A DNA stretch of 64,000 bases, from NCBI GenBank assembly GCA_964017065.1, contig OZ024784.1:12505152-12569151 (forward strand). Reading direction: 5' to 3'. The DNA is from Haliclona indistincta (lineage: Eukaryota > Porifera > Demospongiae > Haplosclerida > Chalinidae). The position numbers and the translations under genes were made by a program. Shown piece by piece: positions 24,329 to 37,300 of this stretch; the first letter of the stretch is position 1, and each line of letters starts with the position of its first letter. The notes under the pieces were generated by a model. The model did not search any database, was not told the DNA's origin, and worked only from the letters and a program-made list of their open reading frames with translations.

Positions 24329-27300
24329 GTAAGACCCTATTGTTGATTCATCGCAACTATCGAAATATTTTGTCTTTTTAGAATTCACTGCTGTTGCATG
24401 CTATAGTGGAGTAGACTGTGAAGCTGAACCAGTGCAGGTGCCATCCATACAAAATTGCTGCCAAGATTTGTCTGCTCTAAAGAGCTACAAGACAGTTGGT
24501 CATGTTGACACTTGCAATCCATGTCTAGGTATGCATGTGCTGTGCTTCTTTTGTCTGACAATCATGCACTTGTGCAGCAATTGGGTTTCAGAACACTGTT
24601 TACCAACTACAAGAAAGAAATGATTCTTATGAGGTTTCAGTTGAATTGTTGACTCCTCCTGCCTCACTCAAGCAGTCAGTCAGTGTTCGTGTCCAGAGTA
24701 TATCAGGCACTGCTACAGGTTCATTCTTATCTATTCATCACGCTCATTATGGTTAACCATCATTAATTTTTGCTTCAGTTGGTAGTGACTTCTCTGTAGC
24801 TGATGAGGTACTCACATTGACACCTTCATCACTAAGAGTGAATCAGACCATCACTATTATACAAGATGGTATTGTTCTAGAGAACAATGAGACGTTTGCT
24901 CTAACACTAACTTACGATGAGGGACAGCCCACATTTGAGCTGCAGAATTCTACTGTTATTATTGTAGATACTGATGGTGAGTAACTGTAAAATCATCTCT
25001 ACTACATCCAATCTCTTATCAGATTTTACTGGTGTGGCTTGCTATGATGGAAGGCAGTGTGATAATACACCTGATCACCTGTCCACTGTGAGTGACTGCT
25101 GTGAGAAGAACACTTCAGTACTCAAGTCTTACAGAACTCCAGATAATCCCGACACATGCACTGTCTGCCTAGGTAAAGTGTGAATTCTGTCACTGGTGAT
25201 ATACTACTGACACATTCTTCTGCAGTGATTGGTTTCGACAAAAGCCATTACCAACTGACGGAAAACTCTCTCCCTTACCATCTAACAGTAAAGGTTCTAA
25301 CTCCACCTGAGTCTCTCATAGAAAGTGTTGGGCTGACAATTGGTGCTATACATGGATCTGCCTTACGTGAGCGCCAAAAATATTTTTAGCTTGTCGTTAT
25401 CAATTCTTTCATTGTACAGGAGGTAGTGATTATTCAGTGGTGACAGGACCATCCAGTCTATTGACACTAAGCTCCACCAACCAGCAGACCACTACTGATG
25501 TCACCATCATCAGAGATGGTATTGTGCTGGAGGAGAATGAGACATTCAGTCTACAGCTACAACAGACCAGTGGACAGCAACCAGTGATTGCACTACGTAA
25601 CACCACAATCACTATACTAGACGGAGATAGTGAGTTTCAAAAATACTAGTACTTGCACTAGCGTCATTTATGCTATAGCTTTGACTGGAGTTGCCTGCTA
25701 TGTGGGAGACACATGTGGCGATACTCCACAACAGCTAGACAGTGTGAGTGACTGCTGTCTGAAGAATCTGTCAGCACTCAAATCATACAAGACAGTTAGT
25801 GATCAGGATACATGTATTCCATGCTTGGGTGAGTTTTGCTGATATGATTGTCAAGAATTTAGTTCATATGTTTGGTATTAGTAATTGGATATGACACCAA
25901 CCAGTATCAGTTGGCTGAGCAATCCAATCCACACCAGCTAACTATTAGAGTGTTGACACCACCTGCTTCACTCAAGAGTGATGTCTTGGTTCAGGTTTCA
26001 GCTCTGTCTGAAAATGCTACTAGTGAGTGTATATAGTGATGTGAGTGTTGTTATATTGTACACACTCTACTATTGCAGATGGTACTGACTATTCTCTTGC
26101 TATGGGGAGCTATACACAGGTTACCCTAACTCCTACTAACCCAGCAGTGCACCATACAATCAATATCGTCAACGATGGAGTTGTGCTTGAAGAAAAAGAG
26201 ACATTTTCTTTAGAATTACAATGGTTATCTGGACAGCATGTCGACGATCTTCACAACACTACCGTTGCAATAGTGGATACAGATGGTATGCTTTATACTG
26301 AGTGAGTGTGTGTGTGTTGAGTGTTGCCACAGTTCTGCAGGATGTAGGTTGCTATGTTGGAGCTCAATGCTCTGATCCGAGTCCTCCTATTGTGAACTCT
26401 GTGGAAGACTGTTGTTTGCTGAACATCTCCGCTCTGAAGTCATACAGAACAGCAGATAATGTTGACATGTGTTATCCATGCCTTGGTGAGATGGGTTGAT
26501 ATTACTGCAACATCACTTGATTTGATTTTTTTTCTGGTGATAGTGGTTGGTTTTGCACAAACTGGTTATTTCCTAGAAGAGCAAACCAATCCCCATCAGC
26601 TGTCTGTTAAAGTACTGTCTCCACCACAATCTATAATTGAACTAACTGGAATCACTTTTACTGCAACAGATGGAACAGCCATCAGTAAGTTTCATAATTT
26701 GTTTGTAAAGGATTATTTATTATTTTTGCTTATTGTACAGGAGGTAGTGATTATTCTGTGGTGACAGGACCATCCAGTCTATTGACACTAAGCTCCACCA
26801 ACCAGCAGACCACTACTGATGTCACCATCATCAGAGATGGTATTGTGCTTGAGGGGAATGAGACATTCAGTCTACAGCTACAACAGACCAGTGGACAGCA
26901 ACCAGTGATTGCACTACGTAACACCACGATCACTATACTAGATGGAGATGGTGAGCTGTTGTAGAATCTAGCAAGCTGTTGTTGATTCGCATCTTCATGC
27001 AGTGCTAACTGGTGTGGCTTGCTATACCAGTGGAGTATGTGGTGGTACACCTGATCACTTGCCTACAATGGGCGACTGTTGTCTACAGAATGTTTCAATG
27101 CTCAGATCTTACAGAAGCAGCAGTGACGACACCATTTGCACTCCATGCTTAGGTTTGTTGCTCACTATTGTCTATTAGTGATAGTGTTATCGCTCAATGT
27201 AGTGATTGGATTTTTAAAGGAGCATTATTCAATGGCCGAACAAACTACTCCTCACCAAATCTCCATTGAGGTGTTGAGCGACCCAGCATCACTACAAACC

Positions 27301-30300
27301 AATGTCACTTTAATAGTGAAAGCACAAAGCGGAAACTCAACCAGTAAGTGACCGCTAGGAATGACGATTAGGTACGACTATCCTGTTTCCTTGTGAAGGT
27401 GGTAGTGACTACTCACTGCCTGTTACTGAGGTCACTCTTACACCTGGCAGTCCACTGGTCACCATTCCCATCAACATTATTAATGATAATGTGGTACTTG
27501 AAGGAGTTGAAGTGTTCACACTACAGTTGGAGAGATCCAACGGACAGCTAGTTGCTGACACCCGTGATGCTGATGTTGCTATTACAGACACTGATGGTGA
27601 GAAAGTGTTCATTGTTTTGACTTTTATTTTACATTGCTGATAGGCATGTTCTGCCGAGAATTATTTTACGGAATTTTAAATTTGTTTTGTATGCGCAGTT
27701 CTGCAAGCTGTGGCATGTTACGATGGAGCACAATGTGATGGCTACTCACCTCCCATTGTGGGTAGTGTTGAAGAATGCTGCAACGACGTGTCAGCTCTGA
27801 AATCATACAGAACCTCCAGCAGTGTCAACACCTGTTATCCTTGCCTTGGTAACCACATGACTACATAATTCACAAGAATTTTGTGCGGTTTATAGTTTTT
27901 ATACGCAACCTTGCTTATCGTTGCTGTAGTAATTGGATTTAACCAGACTGAGTATCGGCTCGAAGAACAAAGTGACTCGTATCAACTGACAATACAAGTT
28001 CTCACACCTCCACAGTCATTGGTGAGTGATGTTGGAGTGATTCTCTCTGTACCTCCTGGTGGATCTGCTAGCAGTAAGTTAATTAACTCATGATGATCTC
28101 ATACTTTACACTTTCCAGGAGATAGTGATTATTCAGTGGTGACAGGACCATCCAGTCTATTGACACTAAGCTCCACCAACCAGCAGACCACTACTGATGT
28201 CACCATCATCAGAGATGGTATTGTGCTTGAGGAAGAGGAGACATTCAGTCTACAGCTACAACAGACTAGTGGACAGCAACCAGTGATTGCACTACGTAAC
28301 ACCACGATCACTATACTAGACAGAGATGGTGAGTACTGCTGCACTTGTTGAGTGTAGGTATGTTTTTGTTTACTCTAGTGTTGACTGGAGTGGCTTGCTA
28401 TGATAGTGGATCGTGTGGAGACACACCTGAACACTTACCATCTGTCCAGTCATGCTGCTTGGGAAATACTTCCATGCTCAGAACGTATCAACTAGCCAGT
28501 AATCATGATCAATGTGTTTCATGCCTTGGTTAGTAACTTGATTGTGGCAGTGGTTTTGAATATTTTGTGTTATCATTCCTCTAGTGATTGGATTTCAATT
28601 GAATCACTATCTGTTGCAGGAGCAGGCTGACTCTTACCAGCTGATGGTTAGAGTAGTCACTCCTCCTGGCTCATTGACCAGTGCTGTTACACTGCGTGTG
28701 AGTGTATCTCAAGAGAATGTCACTGGTGAGACTATTAACACAGAATAGACATGGTATACTACTATTCCTCAGGACCAGCTGACTATTCTCTGCCAACCAC
28801 TACAATCACACTGTCTCCATCAAACCAACAAGCTAGTCAGCCACTGTCTATTCTCACTGATGGAATTGTGCTTGAGGGATTGGAGATATTCTCGCTACAA
28901 CTTGATCACGTATCAGGACAGCATGTAACTGAGCTCCGTGGAACTACAGTATCTATTGTTGACAGTGATGGTCAGTGGCGATGAGTGTAGTTACTCATTA
29001 ATGTAATTGGTTATACAGTTCTGACTGGAGTGGCTTGTTACGCTGGAGCAACTTGTGGTGATACTCCTGATCACTTGCCAACAGTTGATGACTGTTGCTT
29101 ACAAAACACATCAGCTCTAATATCATACAGATCAGCAAGTAACCCTGACAGCTGCTGGCCTTGTCTTGGTAATGCCCTCAGTATTCAGAAGTGCATGATA
29201 AGACCACATCACTCTAATCATACTAGTAGTAGCTACATTAACTTGATATTACCTACAGTTGTTGGGTTTGCTCAAAGCCAGTACCACTTTGAGGAAAATA
29301 CGAATCCCCATCAGCTGTCTGTTAAAGTACTGTCTCCACCACAATCTATAATTGAACTAACTGGAATCACTTTTACTGCAACAGATGGAACAGCCATCAG
29401 TAAGTTTCATAATTAATTTTGTTTGTAAAGGATTGGTTATTATTTTTGCTTATTGTACAGGAGATAGTGATTATTCAGTGGTGACAGGACCATCCAGTCT
29501 ATTGACACTAAGCTCCACCAACCAGCAGACCACTACTGATGTCACCATCATCAGTGATGGTATTGTGCTTGAGGGGAATGAGACATTCAGTCTACAACTA
29601 CAACAGACCAGTGGACAGCAACCAGTGATTGCACTACGTAACACCACAATCACTATACTAGATGGAGATGGTGAGTTTCATACACATTATGCATACAATC
29701 AACTTCCTTGTCATCCATACAGTGCTAACTGGCGTGGCTTGCTATGATGCTGGAGTGTGTGGCAGCTCTCCTGTACACTTGCCTACAGTAGCAGATTGCT
29801 GTCAGCGAAATATCTCAGCGCTCAAGTCTTATAGAACTGCACAAGCAAAAGATGTCTGCACAGTGTGTCTCGGTTAGTCGAAGGGAGCTATGTAAATGAG
29901 ATTGTTACTGTTGGATTGTACAGTGATTGGGTTTGATACTGAGCTCTATGAGCTAGATGAGCAAACTGGTTCACAGCAACTGACTATCATCGTCCTCACT
30001 CCTCCTACCTCTCTTACCAGTAACGTGACATTGCAGGTCACAGCTCAGTCTGGAAATGCCTCTGGTGAGATACATAGACTGCAACAAGTGAACATGCTTA
30101 TACTCTGTCTATATAGGACCAGTTGATTACTCACTGCCATCAAATGCTGTCACGTTATCACCTGGCAATACACAGACTAACCTAGCCATTAACATTCTCT
30201 CTGATGGTGTTGTACTTGAAGGAAGGGAAGTCTTCTCTTTGCAGTTGCAAAGAACATCTGGTCAACTGACCTCTAATCTTATTGGAGCTATGGTAGCAAT

Positions 30301-33300
30301 CAATGACAGAGATGGTTAGAATAACTGATTTATAGCGTCATCAATAATATTATTTCCCTAGATCTCACTGGAGTTGCATGTTATATTGGAGGCAGCTGTG
30401 CTAACACACCAGTTCATCTTCCCCAGTCAAGTGACTGCTGTTCTCAAAATGTATCAACTCTCAAGACTTACAGAACAGCTGCTGATCCCAGCACATGCCA
30501 GCTTTGTCTAGGTATGATTGTACAACATGCATGTTGAGTTCAGTTGACCATATATTCGTTATCTAGTGCTGGGATTTGCTCAGAAGCAGTACAAATTTGA
30601 AGAGAGATCAACGCCATACCAACTAGCTATAACTGTTCTTTCACCTCCTCAATCTCTTGTGAGCAGTATTGTACTGATTGTCACAGCTGTCGATGGAACA
30701 GCTGTTGGTGAGTCTACTAAATGATGATTGTGTTCTGTACAATACATCCTATGTGTAGGAGGGAGTGACTATTTAGCTCAGACTGGACGAGGCAGGCAGA
30801 AGAGTCTATCACCAAGCAATAGACAGAGCAGCTATCTGATCACACTTGTTGATGATGGTATTGTGCTGGAAGAAAATGAGACGTTCAGTCTACAGCTCCA
30901 GAAGATTAATGGACAGCAACCAGTGGCTGCTTTCCAGGATGCTATTGTCACCATAACTGATGGAGATGGTGAGGATCATGTCATCACAGAATCTGTTTAA
31001 CTAATGTCTTCATGCAGAGCTAACTGGTGTGGCTTGCTATGCTAGTGGAGTGTGTGGCAGTACACCTGATCACTTGCCTACAGTGGATGACTGCTGTTTA
31101 CAGAATGTTACATCTCTCAGGTCCTATAGGACGGCTAGTGATCACACCACATGTGCTACTTGCTTAGGTTAGTTGGTAACTAGGTTATGAAATAACACTC
31201 AATGATAAATTATTGTCACAGCCATTGGCTTTGAACTGAAGAAGTACACTTTGGATGAACAAACGGATGCGTATCAGCTTATGGTCAAAGTATTGTCACC
31301 TGCGGCTTCTCTAACCAGCAGTGTTACTGTACAGGTCACAGCTGTTCATGTCAACTCTACTGGTAGGACGCTATTCAGTCACTATCAGAAATCATTTTGT
31401 GTTTTCTCACAGATGGAGACATTTCTCTCTCTAGTGGTTCTCTAACGCTCACTCCCGGCAGCCCACAAGCTGTTCAGCTCTTAACTGTACTAAAAGATGG
31501 TGTTGTACTCGAAGGAAAGGAAGTGTTACAGTTGCAGCTCAACTTGGTATCAGCTGGTCAACCTGTAGCTAGACTAACAGGCACTGAAGTGATTATCAGA
31601 GACAGAGATGGTGAGCGACTGTGATCATTACGATGATTTAATATTGCTGATTTCTTATCAATGCAGTGTTTACTGGTGTAGCATGCTACTCTGAGAGCTC
31701 ATGTCAAGGCTCTGGAGGTGTACTTATGAGTTCAGTCGCTGAGTGCTGTCAAGATTACTCAATTACTAAGACTTACAGAACTGCTGGAAATTTTGATGTT
31801 TGCAATACATGTCTTGGTGAGTGATCATGTTAGAACTGGAATGTAGACTTTGATGCAACTCTGCAGTTGTTGGGTTCTCTCAAAAGGAATACCAGTTTGA
31901 TGAAAGACCTGATCCATACAATCTGGTAATTCAGGTTCTGTCTCCACCACAATCTCTAGTTCAGCCTGTATCAGTTACTGTTGCTGTTGGTACTGGCAAT
32001 GCAACAAGTAAGATCTTGTTCATTTGTGCTACTGATGCACTAACTGTTCTGCTACTATTGCTCACAGGAGGCATAGACTATTCTATAACTACGGACTCAC
32101 TGAGTCAAAAAGTTCTCACCCCTCGAGCAATCAGCAGAACTCATCCAATACTCATCCCTTTTGACAAGGTGTCTTTTGAGAAAAAGGAGACTTTGATGCT
32201 AGCACTGCAGCAAACAACAGGGCCTCCTATCTCTCTGCTCGTCAACACTACAATTATTATCACTGATCATGAAACGCGTGAGTTTGGGATCAATTGCTAA
32301 CTTTGAGACTAGTAGTAAATTTGTTCAATCTTTATGTAGGTGTGGACTTCAGATTTTCAAAGCTATCATTCAATGGAAGTGAAAGCTCACGACAAGTCTG
32401 TGCAACAGTGTTGAGCATTGGTTTGGCTCTGATAGACATTAATCTCAGAATAACTCCCATGACTTTGACTGAGTACACTGCATTAAGACGTACTGAATCA
32501 AACTTGCCTTTATTTGACAGCAATTTGGATCCTGCAGAATGTAAGTACAATCATACAATCTGAGTATTGAGTAGTATTTGTGACTTTCTCAGATGATGAA
32601 AAGAATCAAAGAGATTTTAGTCGCACGGAAATGAGAGTCACTTTTGACGGAAGTGATTCCGAAAAGCGAGTTTGTTTTCATGTGATTAATGATGAAATTA
32701 ATGAAGACAATGAAGCATTTGCAGTAGTGCTCCGTCTGGACTCCACCGGCCTGCCCGATTCAGCCATTGTTGTTTTGGTTCCCTCTCACAAAGCAGCAAT
32801 ACTAAGTATCACTGACGATGATTGTAAGTCATCATGACACTGTAATGATGATACTGCTCTTACATTAAATGAATGTCCTGTAGACTTTTATTTCGGTTTT
32901 AAGAAGAATCTATACATGTTTCCTGAAGTTACCGCTCAACACATGATTCCTATTTTACCGGCTCCTGGAAACACGACTGAACAGACGTTTTCTATGCTCA
33001 TTACCCAGAATGGTACACTGTCTAATTTTGTTGGTAAGTTTGACAGTAACTATTTCAAGCAGCGTGAGAGTGAGTTTACCTTTTTATTATTTTAACTGAA
33101 GGGTCATCAATACGCAACTTCACGATTCCATTCCCATCTCAAGCAAATGGTCTCACTGTAGAGATTAAAAATGATCAGCTTCTGGACAGCCAGAAAGCGA
33201 TCACATTTCTAATTGTGCCTCCTATGATCAACAACTTTGGAGGGTTTGTGAAGCACCAAGTGGCTCTGATTAGAATTGAAGAAGACGATGGTAAAAAATT

Positions 33301-34197
33301 AACACCCATAATAATAACGCAGGTATTATTCTCATCTCTATAATAGACTTCACAGCCACTCTGGAAGTTCCTTCAAGTGTTCAAGAGGGCAGAGATATAG
33401 AAGCTTGCATTGTTTTGATGTCACCAGAACGTACTAATCTACCTGCAAATATTTCACTCCTTCATCACTCTCAAAGTGCAACGTTTGGTAAGAGGTGTTG
33501 CTTGTCCATAGTGTTGACTAATTATTTGCTTGTTTTGCAGGATCTGATTATGTTGCTGGATTTGTACCATATTATGTGTTTGAACCTGGTGTGAATCCCA
33601 GAAGGCATTGCTTCACGTATACAATAACATCGGACAAACTAGCCGAAGGTCCTGAAACATTTGGTCTAGAGGCTCGAAAGAATGGAAATGGAGCAAATGT
33701 AGTCTTTGTAAAACAACGAGCAAATATTACAATTGTGGATGCAGATGGTAAGTGTATGATCATGTTACAATTGAAGTCACTATTGTCTTCTCACAGTGCT
33801 CACCATTGACTTTACAAAAAATCAAGGTACAACTGTCTATCCTGGAAATACAAGCGTGTCATTTACATATTCTATTCATGGAGAGGTGAAACTTGCCAGA
33901 CCTATTAGACTCACCTTTTTCACATCACCTGGACCTGGTGAGTTGTGCTAGAATTGAACTATTGTACGTCATGTGTGCTTGTCTTCAGGAGCTAATGTTG
34001 ACTATCAAGCAGTTAGAGAAACAGTTACTTTTGGTCCAAGCAAGACTAATCATACGTCCACAGTATCTATATTAAGAAGTGGAACGGCAGCAAGAACATT
34101 TTTTAGTTCAGCTCTACTCTCGATTGAGAATGACTATAATATTGATGTAAAATTTCTTGGTGGCGTTACAAGCAATTTGTTTTTTTGGAGTCCTTGA
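23590..34197 (+). CDS. Large secreted Calx-beta repeat protein with novel six-cysteine modules
   Basis: Forty-eight exons join without a frame break to 8,001 nt, about 2,666 residues. Exon 1 encodes a signal peptide (MLSCNFLRWLLLACTCSCVLF). Then follow 13 repeats of a ~50-residue Cys-rich module and a Calx-beta domain (one exon for the first half, one for the second), then four further Calx-beta-like domains. There is no transmembrane segment or GPI-type tail; the chain ends TSNLFFWSP, so it is probably secreted. Calx-beta domains bind calcium; acidic positions recur in DGIVLEE-ETF and the closing I-x-D-x-DG. In sponges, Calx-beta arrays are known from aggregation-factor core proteins, which mediate calcium-dependent, partly self-specific cell adhesion. 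No VWA, VWD or Wreath-type region was recognised, so this is a relative by domain, not a proven orthologue. Confidence 0.88.
24382..26950 (+). repeat. Calx-beta gene repeat units 1-4
   Basis: Each unit is three exons: A (six-Cys module), B and C (two halves of Calx-beta). Unit 1: 24382-24528, 24578-24718, 24779-24976. Unit 2: 25023-25172, 25226-25366, 25420-25629. Unit 3: 25679-25828, 25882-26022, 26079-26285. Unit 4: 26333-26485, 26544-26684, 26741-26950. The A exons read like VACYVGDTCGDTPQQLDSVS then DCCLKN-SALKSYKT and DTCIPCLG. C exons of units 2 and 4 are nearly identical in sequence. Confidence 0.88.
27003..29670 (+). repeat. Calx-beta gene repeat units 5-8
   Basis: Unit 5: 27003-27152, 27203-27343, 27399-27596. 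Unit 6: 27699-27848, 27930-28073, 28119-28328. Unit 7: 28379-28528, 28585-28725, 28773-28970. Unit 8: 29019-29168, 29259-29399, 29461-29670. C exons alternate between 198 nt (units 5, 7) and 210 nt (units 6, 8). C exons of units 6 and 8 belong to the same near-identical group as units 2 and 4. The end of exon B8, the following intron and exon C8 are nearly the same as the corresponding part of unit 4. Confidence 0.88.
29723..32277 (+). repeat. Calx-beta gene repeat units 9-12
   Basis: Unit 9: 29723-29872, 29924-30064, 30117-30314. Unit 10: 30362-30511, 30567-30707, 30759-30968. Unit 11: 31018-31167, 31222-31362, 31413-31610. Unit 12: 31667-31816, 31867-32007, 32068-32277. The 198/210-nt alternation of the C exon continues. 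Unit 12's C exon is diverged (it ends HETR rather than D-x-DG) and marks the edge of the array. Confidence 0.87.
32340..34197 (+). other. Calx-beta gene C-terminal exons 41-48: four Calx-beta-like domains without Cys modules
   Basis: Exons are 32340-32540, 32593-32823, 32884-33033, 33102-33290, 33347-33487, 33541-33747, 33797-33937 and 33989-34197 (TGA at 34195). Pairs form Calx-beta-like domains: NEDNEAFAVVLRL with ITDDD, a diverged pair ending EEDDG, LAEGPETFGLEAR with ITIVDADG, and a last pair beginning LTIDFTKNQGTTVYPGN. Sequence identity to the repeat units is low, so these are older domains. All junctions remain phase 1. Confidence 0.8.
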
Positions 34198-34347
34198 TCA
34201 AATATTGTAATTTTTATTAATGTTGCTTTTTTGACTATTACCTTTTTATAATAATGTTTATTGTTTCAGTGCTACATGTTCACAATTACTATGAAATCTA
34301 CACTCTAGACATAACACAATGATCAGTCTGCTTGTTCAGGTGTTGCA
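34198..34347. other. Convergent 3' intergenic spacer
   Basis: Only 150 bp separates the stop codon of the Calx-beta gene (plus) from that of SRCR gene 1 (minus). It is AT-rich and must carry both poly(A) sites. Confidence 0.6.
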
Positions 34348-37300
34348 TTAATAATCTGCACCGTATTTATTTTCAAGCTCTTTAAAATCTTCTACATTGG
34401 CTTCAAATATCGGGTTATCAAATATGTGCTGGTTTGCCAATGTATCAGTTGTCAGTTGGTTCTTGTTTCTGAACAATACAATCTTCTTTTTGAGAATTAA
34501 AATAGCCACAAGTCTAAAAAACAACAAATTATTAATGGATTGACAGACAAATGTATGAATGCTCACATAATGAACAACAGAATACCAGCTGCAAGCAGTA
34601 CAGCCATAAACCCAACTACGCCATGCAGTACTTGTACAGACTGATCAGGCGGAGCTGTTGAACGAGTAGGCATCATTGATCGCCTGGTGGTACTTGATTG
34701 CACGACACAGACCACTCCTGCAACATTAATGTGGTCTACAATTTTAGTGCTATCTTGCAGAGAGAATGATTCTATAGTGCAATCAGCAAGTTTGGTTTCC
34801 TGTCCAGAGCACAGCACATTACTCAGATGAACAAACTTGCTTGGTTTACCAAATCTAGAGTCTACCACAGCTTTAGATCCTGTGCATTATAGTGAAAATA
34901 AATTACAGTACATGTATAAAACTGCATTACCAGCTGATACATAGCCTAGTTCTCGACAGACTACTTCAGCATTTATATCCAACCAGTTTGTAGCAGAGAT
35001 GAGACCCCACAATGACATGGAACAGATCTCCACAGTTCCTTCAGATTCAACTGCTCCACCCACCAAACGAACATCACCAGAAGAACAATCTAATAACAAA
35101 TTCTTATTCAACATTCTTATCTTTCATCAAAATACTTGCTCACCATCTCTGCATATTACTCCAGCAACATTGGTGTTTGGACATTCAAATTCACCATAAA
35201 GATCTTTAGAACACTCCACTATGTTAGACTCCCAACCATGACATACAACATTAGAGTATACGACTGGTCCATCTCCCTCTCCAAACATGGAAGAGTTGTT
35301 AATAGAAATTGGTTCTATAATTTTATTATAATTCAAAAGGTTTGATATCTGTAAGTTATAAAACTTACCACCTTCACCCATTCCAAGCTGTTTGCAAGCA
35401 ACAAAAGCATCTGAAACATCCCATCCATCTGCACACACTGCACCCCATACTCCATCGAGACAGACCTCAAGTCTTCCATTCTTATCAACTGATCCTCCGA
35501 CCAACCTCATTGCATCTGCCTGACAGGGTTGTGTATCATTCATAGCAACATCTGTAAAGTGTGAGATTATTAATTTGAACATGTGTTCACTATCGTCAAC
35601 ATACTATAGCATCTTATTCCAATAGTGCTTGCACATGATGAGGAACAACTGTCATTAAGGTTACAATCCTTTAGCTGAAGTTCATCGCCAGTACAGGACA
35701 CATTTTGGAAGTAACTCATGTTATTAGGTGTACCAAACCTCCCATCAGTGAACACAGATGCCCCTGTATTGTAGACCCATACACACTATTCATGTGCATG
35801 ATACTTGATCACTTACAGTCATAGTTTGTGTATCCCAGTTGCCTACAAGCTACACTGGCTTCTTTAGAACCAGCTGAACACAAAGGTGTCCAGGATCCCT
35901 GATAGCAGTATTCTAGTCTTCCTTCAGTGCTCTTGGCTTCTCCACTGAGTCGAATACTGTCATTAACACAGCTACTAGACTCATCATATGGCGGCACTTT
36001 GGCACACGAACTGTACACCTGACATGCCACACCAGCTACATCAACACTACTAGCCATCATTTTCCCTTGCTCGAGTGGATATGTAGTCAGTGTACAGTCG
36101 GTCAATGTCTGCTCATCACCAGCACACGTGACACCACTGGCATGAATAGTCTTGTTCGGTTTACCATAATGTGAGTCTCTGTATGATACAGCACCTGCAG
36201 AGAAGGAACACACACATATACCACAGCATAACAATTATTGAATACCTTCTCCAAGGAATCCTAACTGCCTACAAGTTGCTGCAGCATCATGATCTCCCCA
36301 GCCAGACTCTGATATCAGACCCCACAAGTTTCCAAAGCATATCTCCACAGTACCCTCTAAGTTAGTTGATCCTCCAACAAGACGTATATCACCATCATTG
36401 CATTCTATAGTGTAACTCAGTAAATGCATTAAAATAATGATAGTTATCATACGTTCTCCACAGAGAAGTCCAGCTGTGTGTCCACGAGAGCAAGAGAAGG
36501 AGAGGTACTCATTCTTAGAGCACATTGCAAAGCTTGTTTCCCAACCACCACACGATACATTAGAGTACAATATAGGACCATAGCCAGCACCAAAGTATGA
36601 GTTGTGATAAGCCACTGGTTCTGTAGGAGAAACAATACTTAATTTTAAAGGTACATTCACACAGTTCTTTACCAAGTTTTCCATAGCCCAACTCTTGACA
36701 GAGAATATGAGCATCAGTTTTGTCCCACGCTTGATCACACACGTTTCCCCATACTCCATTTGAACACACCTCAATCCTTCCTTCCTGTTGGATCACACCA
36801 TCGATCAGTCTGACTGCACCTTCACTGCAGACACCAGGAGCTGTAGATGAGATCGCAATAGCACAACCCAAAATTTCAAACACATTGTAACATACTGTAG
36901 CAACGTATTCCAATGTTAGGGCATGATTGTAAACAGTCAGCAGAATTGTATTCATACATAGCGCAGTCTCCCAGTGCTGCCTCAGTCGCTGAACTGCTGC
37001 ATGTGATATTCCGAAGGAAGCTGTAATTACCTACTGATCCAAACTGTCCATCAGTCATTATAGCAGTTTCTATAATAATAAGTTATGCTATAAAGTAGTG
37101 ACATTAACATTTACTAGTATAATAAGTATATCCCAGTTGTTTACAAGCCACGGTAGCCTCTTGTGATCGTAGAGTACAGAATGGAGACCATTGTCCATTG
37201 TAACAATACTCTAGTCTTCCTTCATTTGATGTTTGTCCTCCCATTAGACGTATTGCATTATTCTGGCATACAGTAGTACTGGGTGGTGAAGAGGGAGGAA

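Noticed and set aside
24094..24381. Single-exon frames extending past the Calx-beta exons
   Set aside because: They run into introns; the phase-1 splice pattern and domain boundaries define the real exons.
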